Origin: a virus
Virus record (IMG/VR): IMGVR_UViG_3300023301_000059
Location: 1-32,332 of that record
Length of the DNA stretch: 32,332 nucleotides
Strand: one strand, 5' to 3'
Positions 23,916-31,635 of the stretch are shown piece after piece. Each line of letters opens with the position of its first letter. The stretch's first letter is position 1. Below the pieces are notes generated by a model that ran no database searches, was not told the origin of the DNA, and was given only the letters and a program-made list of their open reading frames with translations. Both the position numbers and the translations under genes were made by a program.

Positions 23916-25403
23916 TTAGTTTGAAGTGTTTTCCAATCTGTCATCACTACTAATTTCCTTTTGACGCTCAGGAATGCGGCGGAAGGTGCCCAGTTTAACC
24001 CGGTCACGCTCCAATTGCGGAAAGTTGATGTACAAAGCCCGGTTTAAGTCGCGCAGGGCAAAGTATTCAGCATAATTGAGTGAGTTGAGATATATAATGT
24101 AATTGTAATACGACTGAGAGCCGCTACCCTGGAACATCCCTTTGCCCGTCACGTTGCTGATAGATGGGTCCAGCCCCTTACCTTCCAGAATAACCTCAAC
24201 CGCCCGCTTGTCAAAATCAATAATACTTGAAATAAACTCCTTGTACTTGGTAGGTATTTCCTTAAATTCCCATTCCTCAATGCCATATTCAGTCCTGAAC
24301 TTACGAGAATAAAAAGCCTTTCCTTGATTCTCACCTGCACCCGAAAGCACCTCGGTGAGTTCGTTCAACTTAATATCAATCAGTTTCTGCACCATTGAAA
24401 AGTCAAACACAGTACCAATATCCTTCAATCCTTCATACTCCGTAATAAGTGGTTTACCTGCCTGATCGCGCTCTTGGTTAGTATCGCAAACCTTCTTAAT
24501 AGTAGCCTCTTTGTTCGAAATCCACTTATCCGGAATAAGCACATGCAGTTTAGCGTTGAGGCTATTTCTTAAATAACTATTGATGTATTTAGGGTTGATA
24601 TTTGAGCCTTTAATCCATTCTTTTAGTCCAAAATAGAAAGTAGGGAAGGAGTAAATACTGTCCCCAAAACTCATGTCAGATACATAACTGATAGCCACAT
24701 TGTGCTTAAGCGGATCCCGCTTATCCAGAAGCGGAAAAACCTCCATGCGGTCTTTAAACGGCAAATCCCAACGACCAACCATGGCATGCGTAAAATCCTT
24801 ACGCTCATAAAACTCACTCACATCCCTAACACCCGGCACTGCAAACCGAAAGCGGGTAGAAGGTATGTGCTCCAAGCCCAACACCGGTAATTGTCCGGAA
24901 CTTCGACTACTCAACCTGCGCGCGCGGGTATAAAGCCACTTTGTGGGGATGCCTTCGGTGTAGTAATATTCAGTCATCGACTGAATAATGTATTCTTCCA
25001 CACTGTTTTCAATGCCCATACGCTCCCAGCTGTCGAGCCACTCAAACACCTGCGGATACAAGGCCGAAACCGGAATGCGCTTAATGCCATCCTCCGATTC
25101 TTCCTCGCGGAACAAAAACGCCCCCTGGCCATACAGCATGCGCACCTGTTTTTTTAGTATCTCAGGCAAAATATGATTATTGCGGATGAGCGTTTGAACC
25201 TCATTAGGCAACCGGTTATCGGCCCCATACGTGGCCACCGTATGGTCGCCAAAAGTGAAATAATCACCATGCAGTTGAAAGGCATTGTATTTTGCCTTAT
25301 CCTCTTCAATGGAAACCGTGTCGGTTGCTGCTATCATTTCAAATGATAGCACCGCTGAGCTATTGCGATCGACGGTGCCAAATCTTCCGTATCGTTGTAT
25401 CAT
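23916..25403 (-). CDS. Portal protein
   Basis: 495 residues. The N-terminal part has DNRLPNEVQTLIRNNHILPEILKKQVRMLYGQGAF, a typical portal clip/stem lead-in for Bacteroidota phages. The middle carries helical stretches around GSNINPKYINSYLRNSL, and the C-terminus is polar (ISSDDRLENTSN). Twelve copies would form the ring through which DNA enters the head, docked by the terminase encoded just upstream. Its ATG overlaps the stop of the 103-aa gene (25400-25403). Confidence 0.75.
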   Translation of the reverse strand: MIQRYGRFGTVDRNSSAVLSFEMIAATDTVSIEEDKAKYNAFQLHGDYFTFGDHTVATYGADNRLPNEVQTLIRNNHILPEILKKQVRMLYGQGAFLFREEESEDGIKRIPVSALYPQVFEWLDSWERMGIENSVEEYIIQSMTEYYYTEGIPTKWLYTRARRLSSRSSGQLPVLGLEHIPSTRFRFAVPGVRDVSEFYERKDFTHAMVGRWDLPFKDRMEVFPLLDKRDPLKHNVAISYVSDMSFGDSIYSFPTFYFGLKEWIKGSNINPKYINSYLRNSLNAKLHVLIPDKWISNKEATIKKVCDTNQERDQAGKPLITEYEGLKDIGTVFDFSMVQKLIDIKLNELTEVLSGAGENQGKAFYSRKFRTEYGIEEWEFKEIPTKYKEFISSIIDFDKRAVEVILEGKGLDPSISNVTGKGMFQGSGSQSYYNYIIYLNSLNYAEYFALRDLNRALYINFPQLERDRVKLGTFRRIPERQKEISSDDRLENTSN

Positions 25404-25711
25404 TGCTTAAACCAATTTACTTTCATAAGATTAAAATGTGGGGGAAAACCAACAAAGCGCACCAGTTTTTTGTAGCAAGTGCGAGGCTCTTTGGTATCTA
25501 AATCCATGTATGGTAGGTACAAATCAGATGGATGGAAGTAAGTATCGTCAGGCAAAGAAGGCCTCAACCGACAGCGGGTAACTACCCGCAGCCCCTTGGT
25601 TTCGTTAGTGGCCGCATTGTAAGTGAGATGATGTAATTCAAAGTGTAAATGCTCCTTGTGTCGCAGCTCGCGCATTCTGGCTATAGCCTCAGTACCCGTT
25701 ATATCTTCCAT
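25400..25711 (-). CDS. Small phage protein preceding the portal gene (103 aa)
   Basis: It begins MEDITGTEAIARMRELR, followed by a beta-rich middle (HFELHHLTYNAATNETKGL, VVTRCRLRP) and YLPYMDL. It is the first gene of the transcription unit that starts at the candidate promoter 25731-25766, and is translationally coupled to the portal gene. No family is recognised. Confidence 0.55.
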   Translation of the reverse strand: MEDITGTEAIARMRELRHKEHLHFELHHLTYNAATNETKGLRVVTRCRLRPSLPDDTYFHPSDLYLPYMDLDTKEPRTCYKKLVRFVGFPPHFNLMKVNWFKQ

Positions 25712-25730
25712 ATATCAAAAATTGATATAA

Positions 25731-25766
25731 CGAAAGTCGGAAAGCAAAAGCACGGATGAAAGGACA
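25731..25766 (-). promoter_or_regulatory. Candidate phage late promoter driving the portal/connector block
   Basis: Minus strand: TGTCCTTT (25759-25766), 20 bases, GACTTTCG (25731-25738), then ATG at 25711, 19 bases on. Confidence 0.6.
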
Positions 25767-25772
25767 AAGCAA

Positions 25773-27500
25773 TTACAGGCCTTCGTAATCCTGCGTCTCC
25801 TCATCACCCGTTGGTAGATACTTTTCATACAAACCAAAAACCAAATAAGTAAGTGCTGAAGGTATTTGAGGCGAATACCATGCCTGATCGGGAAAATCCA
25901 GTTTTTTCTCCGCACTCTTATCCATTTCTATACGGTTATCATCCGTTTTTTTGCGCGGCGTCATGTAAATAGAAGATATCAGCTCTTCACACTCGTATTG
26001 GCAAACCCTCAGAGATGGCACACGCACCTCCCGTTCGCTAAGGATGCGACTGAATAACAAAAAGTGCTGCCAATGAAAGATCGTTCGCTGATCGCGGCTC
26101 ATAAGATGCACGGTCCACCCCAAATCCTCCAGTTCAGTTTTCATGATAGTGGCATCCGTGTCGCCTTTCGGATTCTTGCGATATCTCTCTTTACGCTGGT
26201 TTCCGGCACGGTCGTAATGCAAATAAATAGTGCGCCGGGTATGGTATTCGAAAAAAGAATCTATTTTTTTAGCCAGCTCATGGTGCTCTTCCGGCAAATA
26301 CACATACATGTTTTTAAACACACGCAGCTCTTTATTCGTTTCCTGAGCAAACACCGCACTGCTAAAGCCACCCGGGTCGAACCCCATCAAAAGCGGCTTA
26401 TTGGTGTCGCAATACTTCAGATCGCGGCTGGTCTTTTTATAAGTGCCATCCACCGCATGTAAATCAATGCTATTGTATTTATAACTATCCTCAAAAATGT
26501 GGCGGGCCGCAAACTTGGCAAAAAACCGATCCTTAACCTCCTTAGGTCGGATGCCCAGTATCGATAATTTGAACTTATCAATGTTATGCCGGCTACCCTT
26601 GTACTGATTTTTCATGTAGTCAAGCCCCAGAATCACCATATTGGTAAAACTTGTACCCTTCAGATAGAGCGTGGTGCCTTTCCGCTTTTCGTTTAGCTGA
26701 CTTTCCCATTTATGAGCAAAGCGCATGGATTTTTCTATATCCCTATCCATTTTTTTAATCAGAAACAGCGTGTTTTTACCCGTAATGCTCTCTTTTTCGC
26801 GTCGCAGCTGCTCAGCCTGAGCCAATTTAACACTAACCCGGTAGGCCACATAGATAATTTCCTCAATTAAATCTTTATCCTGATTTTCTTCCCATTTTAA
26901 CCACCAATCGTGGTCATTTTCGAAATTAGGCGTAGATGAAAAGCCCGTAATGCCACCAAAATAGTGCGAATTCCCAAATATTTGACGGTTCCCACGCTGC
27001 GCAGGCATCAGCCGCTCAGTAAAATTGGTCTCACTTATCCTTAGCAGCTCGTCAACAAATATATGCGCCATGTTTTGACCAACACCCGACGTGTTAGGAC
27101 GGTCAACCCCCACAAATTTGGCCACAGTGCCCCACACCGTACTTATTGTATGCTTCCATTCCGGCACCTCAGCCAGTGGCCGCTTAAAATGCTTCGGCGG
27201 CTGTTTGCCGTACTCAAAGTGAATGCCCCGCTTGTAGTAAATATTAAGGAATTCAAGAATACCCGGCACTATCGTGTCAATAACAAAGGAGTAAGACGGA
27301 CCAGCAATGGCAACCGTAGAGCGGGGCATGGCCGCGCATACCCGCACAAAGCGATTGCCCATAATGTGCGTTGTCTTACCCGATCCCCGGCCAATTTCGC
27401 CAAACATGTTTTGAGGATCGGCCAGCAGCGCACGTGTTTGCAAAACCGTGTGGTATTTTTGCTCCATCTGCTGAACAGTAGTGTCGTGCTTACTCATCAT
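25773..27500 (-). CDS. terL: Terminase large subunit
   Basis: 575 residues. The ATPase has Walker A GRGSGKTT (37-44) and Walker B HIFVDE (146-151). The C-terminal RNase H-like nuclease begins at LLMGFDPGGFSS (~370), whose Asp is a metal ligand, with further acidic residues near the C-terminus. It cuts and pumps phage DNA into the prohead through the portal. The start overlaps the small-terminase candidate by 11 bases. A second Met follows immediately, so 27500 or 27497 is possible. Confidence 0.93.
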   Translation of the reverse strand: MMSKHDTTVQQMEQKYHTVLQTRALLADPQNMFGEIGRGSGKTTHIMGNRFVRVCAAMPRSTVAIAGPSYSFVIDTIVPGILEFLNIYYKRGIHFEYGKQPPKHFKRPLAEVPEWKHTISTVWGTVAKFVGVDRPNTSGVGQNMAHIFVDELLRISETNFTERLMPAQRGNRQIFGNSHYFGGITGFSSTPNFENDHDWWLKWEENQDKDLIEEIIYVAYRVSVKLAQAEQLRREKESITGKNTLFLIKKMDRDIEKSMRFAHKWESQLNEKRKGTTLYLKGTSFTNMVILGLDYMKNQYKGSRHNIDKFKLSILGIRPKEVKDRFFAKFAARHIFEDSYKYNSIDLHAVDGTYKKTSRDLKYCDTNKPLLMGFDPGGFSSAVFAQETNKELRVFKNMYVYLPEEHHELAKKIDSFFEYHTRRTIYLHYDRAGNQRKERYRKNPKGDTDATIMKTELEDLGWTVHLMSRDQRTIFHWQHFLLFSRILSEREVRVPSLRVCQYECEELISSIYMTPRKKTDDNRIEMDKSAEKKLDFPDQAWYSPQIPSALTYLVFGLYEKYLPTGDEETQDYEGL

Positions 27501-28125
27501 CTACATTTTCGTAATCAATATCCTCTACAATATTCAGCGCACCGGCAGCATCGCGCAGCGCCGTGTTTTTATCGCGGCTGTCAATTGGCAAATGGTTAAT
27601 AAAAGTCTGCGTATCCTTCCACAATGTGCTTAAATTGAACTCTTTTAAGCCCAGAAGCTCAGGCTTGACCTCGGGTGACACCAAAAACGTATGCGGTTTA
27701 ATTTCTTCCGGGTTAATGGCAATGGTAGAAGCCTCCATTCGAAAGTCCTTAGCCCGCTCCATGTTTCGGCGTGCCTCCGTCAGGTTGTTTTTGGCAATGG
27801 CCAGTTTAGAGAGATCCTCCAGGCGGTCGGCATAATAATTACACCACGCCTCAGCCTTAACCGAGCTGTTTAAGTGAAAATAGTTGATGGCATCATAGAT
27901 GCGTGTTTTGGCAGTAGTAAGCGTCAAGTTGGGAAAGGTCTGACGCAACAACTGAGCCGCCCTATTAATATTGTGCTCATTCTCAGCCGTGCGAATTTCC
28001 ACAGCCCTGTCCAACTCCCTAATGTACTGTTTCAAATCCTCCTTTAACGCCATGCTTTCTCCCGTACTTCTAAAGTCCTGAAGTATTTCAACAGGGAGCG
28101 TCTGCAATTCATTAAAATAGCTCAT
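27490..28125 (-). CDS. Candidate terminase small subunit
   Basis: 211 residues, helical and charged, located directly before terL with overlap. The N-terminal half contains LRQTFPNLTLTTAKTRIYDAINYF, which could be a DNA-binding helical motif. The middle is a long charged helix (LSKLAIAKNNLTEARRNMERAK) suited to oligomerisation, and the C-terminus is acidic (IDYENVDDE). Small terminases recognise phage DNA and regulate terL. The call rests mainly on position and composition. Confidence 0.6.
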   Translation of the reverse strand: MSYFNELQTLPVEILQDFRSTGESMALKEDLKQYIRELDRAVEIRTAENEHNINRAAQLLRQTFPNLTLTTAKTRIYDAINYFHLNSSVKAEAWCNYYADRLEDLSKLAIAKNNLTEARRNMERAKDFRMEASTIAINPEEIKPHTFLVSPEVKPELLGLKEFNLSTLWKDTQTFINHLPIDSRDKNTALRDAAGALNIVEDIDYENVDDE

Positions 28126-28415
28126 ACGCCAAATAGGTTTTTGCGTAGTTCGATGTAATCCCGATCATCCGTGTACTGTAATTTAGCCTTTTGGGTCTCA
28201 ATTTCGGCCAATTTAAACTGTTCAGCATCCAACCTGTAGCGCCCGGCATTAAAGCCCTCATTGTACATGATAAAGGCCGGCGACTCCGGGTCCTTCAAAT
28301 CATGCTCCAAAGAGGGTGGCGCATCATCCCCCAAAATGTACATAATCCTGGCAAGAGGATACTGCAAAGCCCCAAACGACTTGATTTTTTTTAATAATTC
28401 AACAGAATAACTCAT
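28122..28415 (-). CDS. Small phage protein of the packaging block (97 aa)
   Basis: It starts MSYSVELLKKIKSFGALQYPLARIMYILGDD, with an amphipathic helix, then a SPAFIMYNEGFNAGRYRLD segment and a helical C-terminus. Its ends overlap both neighbours by four bases (28122-28125 and 28412-28415). It may belong to the packaging machinery, but no family is recognised. Confidence 0.55.
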   Translation of the reverse strand: MSYSVELLKKIKSFGALQYPLARIMYILGDDAPPSLEHDLKDPESPAFIMYNEGFNAGRYRLDAEQFKLAEIETQKAKLQYTDDRDYIELRKNLFGV

Positions 28416-29161
28416 TCAGAAAAAAGCTTTTTAACCAATAATTCACCTTTAATAAAAAGTTGCTTCGGCTCCTGCTCAATGCGCTCCATAAAATCATGCT
28501 TAGCCTGTTGGCTGCTGAAAGTGATAGTAACGTAAGTGTCCACTTCGTTTTTAGCCTGTCCTTTTTTAGTATCCTTAACGGCCTGTATGCGCTCCTCTTT
28601 GGCTTCGGGCGTTACTTCCTCTTTTTTTTGCTCCTTGATTGATTCAAAATCAGAAATAGCACTCTCAACAAAATCGTTGGTAATATTGTCCAGATCCATA
28701 TTGATACCAAACATCTCCAAGTCCTCATCCTTAATGCCCGCAATATCAAAATCGAGCGTGGGCATAGTGTCGGATGAAAGAATCTCATTCATTTTGCCGA
28801 TATCATAATCACCCATTAAACGGGGATTGTTGAAAGCTATATTCAGCTCAATTTCTTCTTTGAGAGGGATATCCAGCACCACAACAGTCAATTTGTAATC
28901 GCGGTTACCGGCCCCATTCTTACGCTCCCACTCTTCGTCCATAATTCGCAGGCGCTGATGACCGCCAACAAGTGTACCGGTTTGCTTATTCCAGATGAGA
29001 GGTTCCCGCAGGTGTATTTTCTTAAGCGAGCGCTTAAGATCCTTATAATTCTGATCATTAATAACCCGGGGGTTGTACACCGCTTCATTAATCAGGCTGC
29101 GGTGAATATTGTCCACCACATAGTCCTGTAAAAAATGCAAATTATCTATTTCGTTGCTCAT
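28412..29161 (-). CDS. ParB-like nuclease-domain protein (IbrB-like)
   Basis: 249 residues from ATG 29161; an in-frame ATG at 29173 is an alternative start. The N-terminal ParB/Spo0J-type domain has YNPRVINDQNYKDLKRSL, LREPLIWNK and LVGGHQRLRIM, the usual GGHQRL box. Then comes a helical middle and a C-terminal KEEVTPEAKEER coiled segment. Phage proteins of this type commonly pair with a PAPS-reductase-family gene, as in the IbrA/IbrB pair. The start lies inside that gene here. The likely action is on DNA, as regulation or modification, but its target is unknown. Confidence 0.8.
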   Translation of the reverse strand: MSNEIDNLHFLQDYVVDNIHRSLINEAVYNPRVINDQNYKDLKRSLKKIHLREPLIWNKQTGTLVGGHQRLRIMDEEWERKNGAGNRDYKLTVVVLDIPLKEEIELNIAFNNPRLMGDYDIGKMNEILSSDTMPTLDFDIAGIKDEDLEMFGINMDLDNITNDFVESAISDFESIKEQKKEEVTPEAKEERIQAVKDTKKGQAKNEVDTYVTITFSSQQAKHDFMERIEQEPKQLFIKGELLVKKLFSE

Positions 29162-29825
29162 AATCGTATTCATATAAGATTTGACGGGATAGCGGAAATA
29201 TGTTGAAAATCTTTTCTAAATCATCAGGGAAGAACTCTCTCAGATACAGAAAAACGTCAATATTAAGATCGAGGCCATTGCTATTTTTGGCCCCATATTC
29301 AATAGGTTTGATAATGTTGTTGATTTGGATGTATGATTTAACCTGGCGCTTGGTCCACAAGGCAAGCGGGTATATTTTCTTGCCCTTATCATTGATACAA
29401 TCAAATTTGTAGGTTGAAAGCATTATTCGACGGTTCATGCTGTCGGCTTTTTTGTGCCCAAAAACAATCCAGTCGCAACCCGATATCTCCCTGGCTTTAC
29501 CTTCAATATCCGCCTGTTTTAAGGCTTTGATGCTTCGGCCGGGGGTTGGAATACTGAAGTAATTGTGTTTGATGTAATAGGATACCATCCAATGCGGTAA
29601 CTGGTGGAGCGTGGCATTTGGGTATCGCTTAACCCATTCCAAAAAAAAGTTAAGATGCCTTAGATTCTTTACAAAATACATGAAAAAGCAATGTACTTTA
29701 AAGTGTGGTGCCAGTAAATCCAGCAGCACCAAGCTGTCTTTTCCACCTGAATAAAACAGAACAACCTCCGGGGTTTGCTCCCGGAGGTGTTTTAACGCAA
29801 TTGCTGCATGCTTAGTGGGATTCAT
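29142..29825 (-). CDS. Phosphoadenosine phosphosulfate reductase family protein (IbrA-like)
   Basis: 227 residues with the adenine-nucleotide alpha-hydrolase P-loop SGGKDS (26-31) in VVLFYSGGKDSLVLLDLL. Further PAPS-reductase-like segments are HLNFFLEWVKRYPN, WIVFGHKKADSMNRR and YPLALWTKRQVKSYI. It lacks the C-terminal Cys motif of metabolic sulfate reducers, so it is a phage-type relative, as in IbrA and DndC-like proteins. It overlaps the ParB-like gene. GGAGG at 29829-29833 is a rare clear Shine-Dalgarno here, three bases from the ATG. Confidence 0.85.
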   Translation of the reverse strand: MNPTKHAAIALKHLREQTPEVVLFYSGGKDSLVLLDLLAPHFKVHCFFMYFVKNLRHLNFFLEWVKRYPNATLHQLPHWMVSYYIKHNYFSIPTPGRSIKALKQADIEGKAREISGCDWIVFGHKKADSMNRRIMLSTYKFDCINDKGKKIYPLALWTKRQVKSYIQINNIIKPIEYGAKNSNGLDLNIDVFLYLREFFPDDLEKIFNIFPLSRQILYEYDYEQRNR

Positions 29826-29887
29826 TATCCTCCAAGCGAAAAAGAACCGCCGGTCATTGTAAAACCTCTGTTACCTGAACGTAGCAT
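29825..29887 (-). CDS. Possible 20-residue leader peptide before the PAPS-reductase gene
   Basis: ATG at 29887 opens a 20-codon frame ending GGSFSLGG, whose TAA overlaps the next gene's ATG (TAATG). It sits between the candidate promoter at 29933-29968 and the PAPS-reductase gene, and its last codons include that gene's Shine-Dalgarno. It is glycine-rich. The junction suggests translational coupling, but such a short frame can arise by chance. Confidence 0.35.
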   Translation of the reverse strand: MLRSGNRGFTMTGGSFSLGG

Positions 29888-29932
29888 AACTTTAAATTTT
29901 AAGTGAAACAAAAAGAATTCAATTAATAATAT

Positions 29933-29968
29933 CGAAGTTAAGCAGTAGCCCAGTGTCCGGAAAGGACA
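29933..29968 (-). promoter_or_regulatory. Candidate phage late promoter driving the packaging block
   Basis: Minus strand: TGTCCTTT (29961-29968), 20 bases, TAACTTCG (29933-29940). The first box is half of the small palindrome TGTCC-GGAAA-GGACA (29954-29968), and it adjoins the terminator at 29974-29995. Confidence 0.6.
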
Positions 29969-30001
29969 AAAAAACCGCCCGGGGTGGCGGGCGGTTTTTT
30001 T
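29968..30001. terminator. Bidirectional rho-independent terminator
   Basis: ACCGCCCG (29974-29981) pairs with CGGGCGGT (29988-29995) around a six-base loop. A seven-base A run precedes it and a seven-base T run follows. It sits right after the stop of the membrane-protein gene and separates the early-type operon from the packaging operon. Confidence 0.9.
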
Positions 30002-30362
30002 ACTTTAATTTTCCTGATAGGTCCTGGAGAATGTCGGCCAGAGGTTTTGATACATTTCCCCCATTTTTGTTAATCTCTTCAGCAATTTCATTTAGCTTGT
30101 CGAATCGTGTCCGTGGCTGGTAATCACCATCGCTTTTTATCATCCATGCTTTTTCATGCAGTAGGTCACATGCCAGCTTGTTATTGCCTTTGAACAGCTC
30201 AATCTCCAACAGCCTGTTTAAATCAAAATAATTTTTTTTGTTTCTCGTTAGCCTTCGCTTGATAAGTGAAACATTAGCGGCCATGTAAAAAAACACAACC
30301 ACTGTGCATACGCTTAAAGCGTATGCGAATACACTTATTAAGCCAGCAAATTCTTCATCCAT
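30000..30362 (-). CDS. Small membrane protein (120 aa)
   Basis: One N-terminal membrane segment (~8-32, ISVFAYALSVCTVVVFFYMAANV) followed by a basic, helical cytoplasmic domain with LNRLLEIELFKGNNKLACDLL. It is the last gene of the right-end operon, ending in the bidirectional terminator. Possibly a superinfection or lysogeny membrane protein, but no family is recognised. Confidence 0.5.
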   Translation of the reverse strand: MDEEFAGLISVFAYALSVCTVVVFFYMAANVSLIKRRLTRNKKNYFDLNRLLEIELFKGNNKLACDLLHEKAWMIKSDGDYQPRTRFDKLNEIAEEINKNGGNVSKPLADILQDLSGKLK

Positions 30363-30374
30363 AATAATATTAAT

Positions 30375-30836
30375 TTAAAGGTTGCACATTTCGTTTGTAA
30401 AAGCTTCAATGTCGGATGAGGGACTGCCCCAGCCAACCGGTTCATTCCAGAATCGGTCTATTTCGTCAACAAGAAAATAAACCTGAGCGGCTGAAAGTGC
30501 TGATATCTTAGCCTTTAACGCATCGACATCAATCTTCAAATTGCTAAAGGTGCCTTGCATCTGCTCACCGTCGCAAATTTGAGCCGTTACAACCAGCTTG
30601 TTGCAAGCTGACCGAGGTTCGAAATTCACGCTTTCAAAATTCAAAACCAGCGCCTTCAATTCCAGGCGCGTAAAAAGGCCCTTCAATTCACGAAGGCTGT
30701 GAGCTCTTAATGATAGGAATACGTTGCCGGCGCGAGCAACACCGGCATTGCCCTTGCCGTAAATCTTGGCATAGGCCTCTGTGGCCTTCGGTTCTTGAAG
30801 ATAAACCGTGAAGGCCCTTTTTCGTTCTGTTTTCAT
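30375..30836 (-). CDS. Hypothetical phage protein (153 aa)
   Basis: Basic N-terminus (MKTERKRAFTVYLQEPK), an FLSLRAHSLRELKGLFTRLELK segment, a beta-rich middle (KLVVTAQICDGEQM) and a helical C-terminus (SAAQVYFLVDEIDRFW). It overlaps the ASCH-like gene by four bases, so the two are coupled. No family recognised. Confidence 0.55.
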   Translation of the reverse strand: MKTERKRAFTVYLQEPKATEAYAKIYGKGNAGVARAGNVFLSLRAHSLRELKGLFTRLELKALVLNFESVNFEPRSACNKLVVTAQICDGEQMQGTFSNLKIDVDALKAKISALSAAQVYFLVDEIDRFWNEPVGWGSPSSDIEAFTNEMCNL

Positions 30837-31222
30837 AAGTCAAATTCTTTGTCTAATAAGTTATAATCAAAGAGAAAATCACCAACCTTGTAAGGGAGCT
30901 TTTCCCTGGTCTTGTTTCGTTTTCTTAACACTGGCGCCTTCAGTCGCTCAAGGTTCTCGCTGCTGAGCACTTTGCCCAGAACAATTTCAAAAACATCAGT
31001 CACCTCAATGCCTTTGCATTCAACGATCATAAGCGGGGCATCGGTAGCATAGCCATTCTTGAAGATGATCTTCTCAAAGTGCCGGGGCGTGCCGTCGCCA
31101 TTAATGAGGCGCGCCTGCCAGTATTTTGTCTTTTGACGAAATTCGCGTGATTTATTCCCCTTTAATATCTGATAGAAAAATTCGGCGAAGAGAGTGAGGT
31201 GAAGTGTTGTTTTTGAGCCCAT
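30833..31222 (-). CDS. ASCH/PUA-like domain protein (129 aa)
   Basis: The N-terminal LHLTLFAEFFYQILKGNKSREFR, KTKYWQARL, EKIIFKNGYATDAPLMIVECKGIEV matches the ASCH pattern: first strand, a K-G-x-K-x-x-E-x-R loop, W..RL, and a central IxFxNGY strand pair. ASCH proteins are PUA-like and are thought to bind RNA or modified nucleotides. The C-terminus is basic. It lies 15 bases downstream of a GC-rich hairpin in the right-end operon. Confidence 0.7.
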   Translation of the reverse strand: MGSKTTLHLTLFAEFFYQILKGNKSREFRQKTKYWQARLINGDGTPRHFEKIIFKNGYATDAPLMIVECKGIEVTDVFEIVLGKVLSSENLERLKAPVLRKRNKTREKLPYKVGDFLFDYNLLDKEFDL

Positions 31223-31236
31223 TTTAATTCTTTTTT

Positions 31237-31258
31237 GCCCCCAGCGTTGGCCGGGGGC
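31237..31258. repeat. GC-rich intergenic hairpin, copy 1
   Basis: GCCCCC (31237-31242) and GGGGGC (31253-31258) flank a loop with core AGCGTTGGCC. It lies between a stop codon (31265) and the next start (31222). A near-identical copy is at 31604-31625, and the similarity continues into GGGTGG-TAATCA past the right arm. The minus strand has A rather than T after the stem, so it is not a standard terminator in the direction of transcription. Confidence 0.75.
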
Positions 31259-31264
31259 GGGTGG

Positions 31265-31576
31265 TTAATCATTCATTTCCTTTTCTTCCATTCCGCGGAA
31301 GGCTTCAGGGCAATCGTCGAACTCTAACTCGACGTAAACACATTGCGAGTTTTGACTCGTGAATTCACCATCTGCCCAAATGGCAAACACATTGCCCTTA
31401 CGGTCATACATGATGTCGGCCCATTCGTCCTCTTCCCAATCACTGGTCGGTAGGTCGCATAAGGATTCAATAATCTCTCTCGCCTGGTCCTGAAATCTTC
31501 CATCATTGTCGCCGCAAGATCTTAATATCATTTGGCTGCTTATAGTGCCAGTTGTTGTTGTGATTACAGTTTTCAT
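31265..31576 (-). CDS. Small acidic hypothetical phage protein (103 aa)
   Basis: It begins MKTVITTTTGTISSQMILRSCGDND and contains REIIESLCDLP and a strongly acidic WEEDEWADIMYDRKGNVFAIW segment; the C-terminus is EMND. No family recognised. It lies between two copies of the GC-rich hairpin and probably belongs to the early operon. Confidence 0.5.
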   Translation of the reverse strand: MKTVITTTTGTISSQMILRSCGDNDGRFQDQAREIIESLCDLPTSDWEEDEWADIMYDRKGNVFAIWADGEFTSQNSQCVYVELEFDDCPEAFRGMEEKEMND

Positions 31577-31603
31577 GTCAGTTTGTTTTTAGTTTTGTTT
31601 GAT

Positions 31604-31625
31604 GCCCCCAGCATTGGCCGGGGGC
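31604..31625. repeat. GC-rich intergenic hairpin, copy 2
   Basis: Same arms as copy 1 (31604-31609 and 31620-31625) with one base changed in the loop (AGCATTGGCC). It lies between the stop at 31636 and the start at 31576. Confidence 0.75.
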
Positions 31626-31635
31626 GGGTGGGTAA

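Noticed and set aside
27063-27599. 178-codon plus-strand open frame
   Set aside because: It is antisense to terL and the small-terminase gene, with an improbable Arg/His-rich composition. The same reasoning excludes 20625-21161 and 26064-26462.
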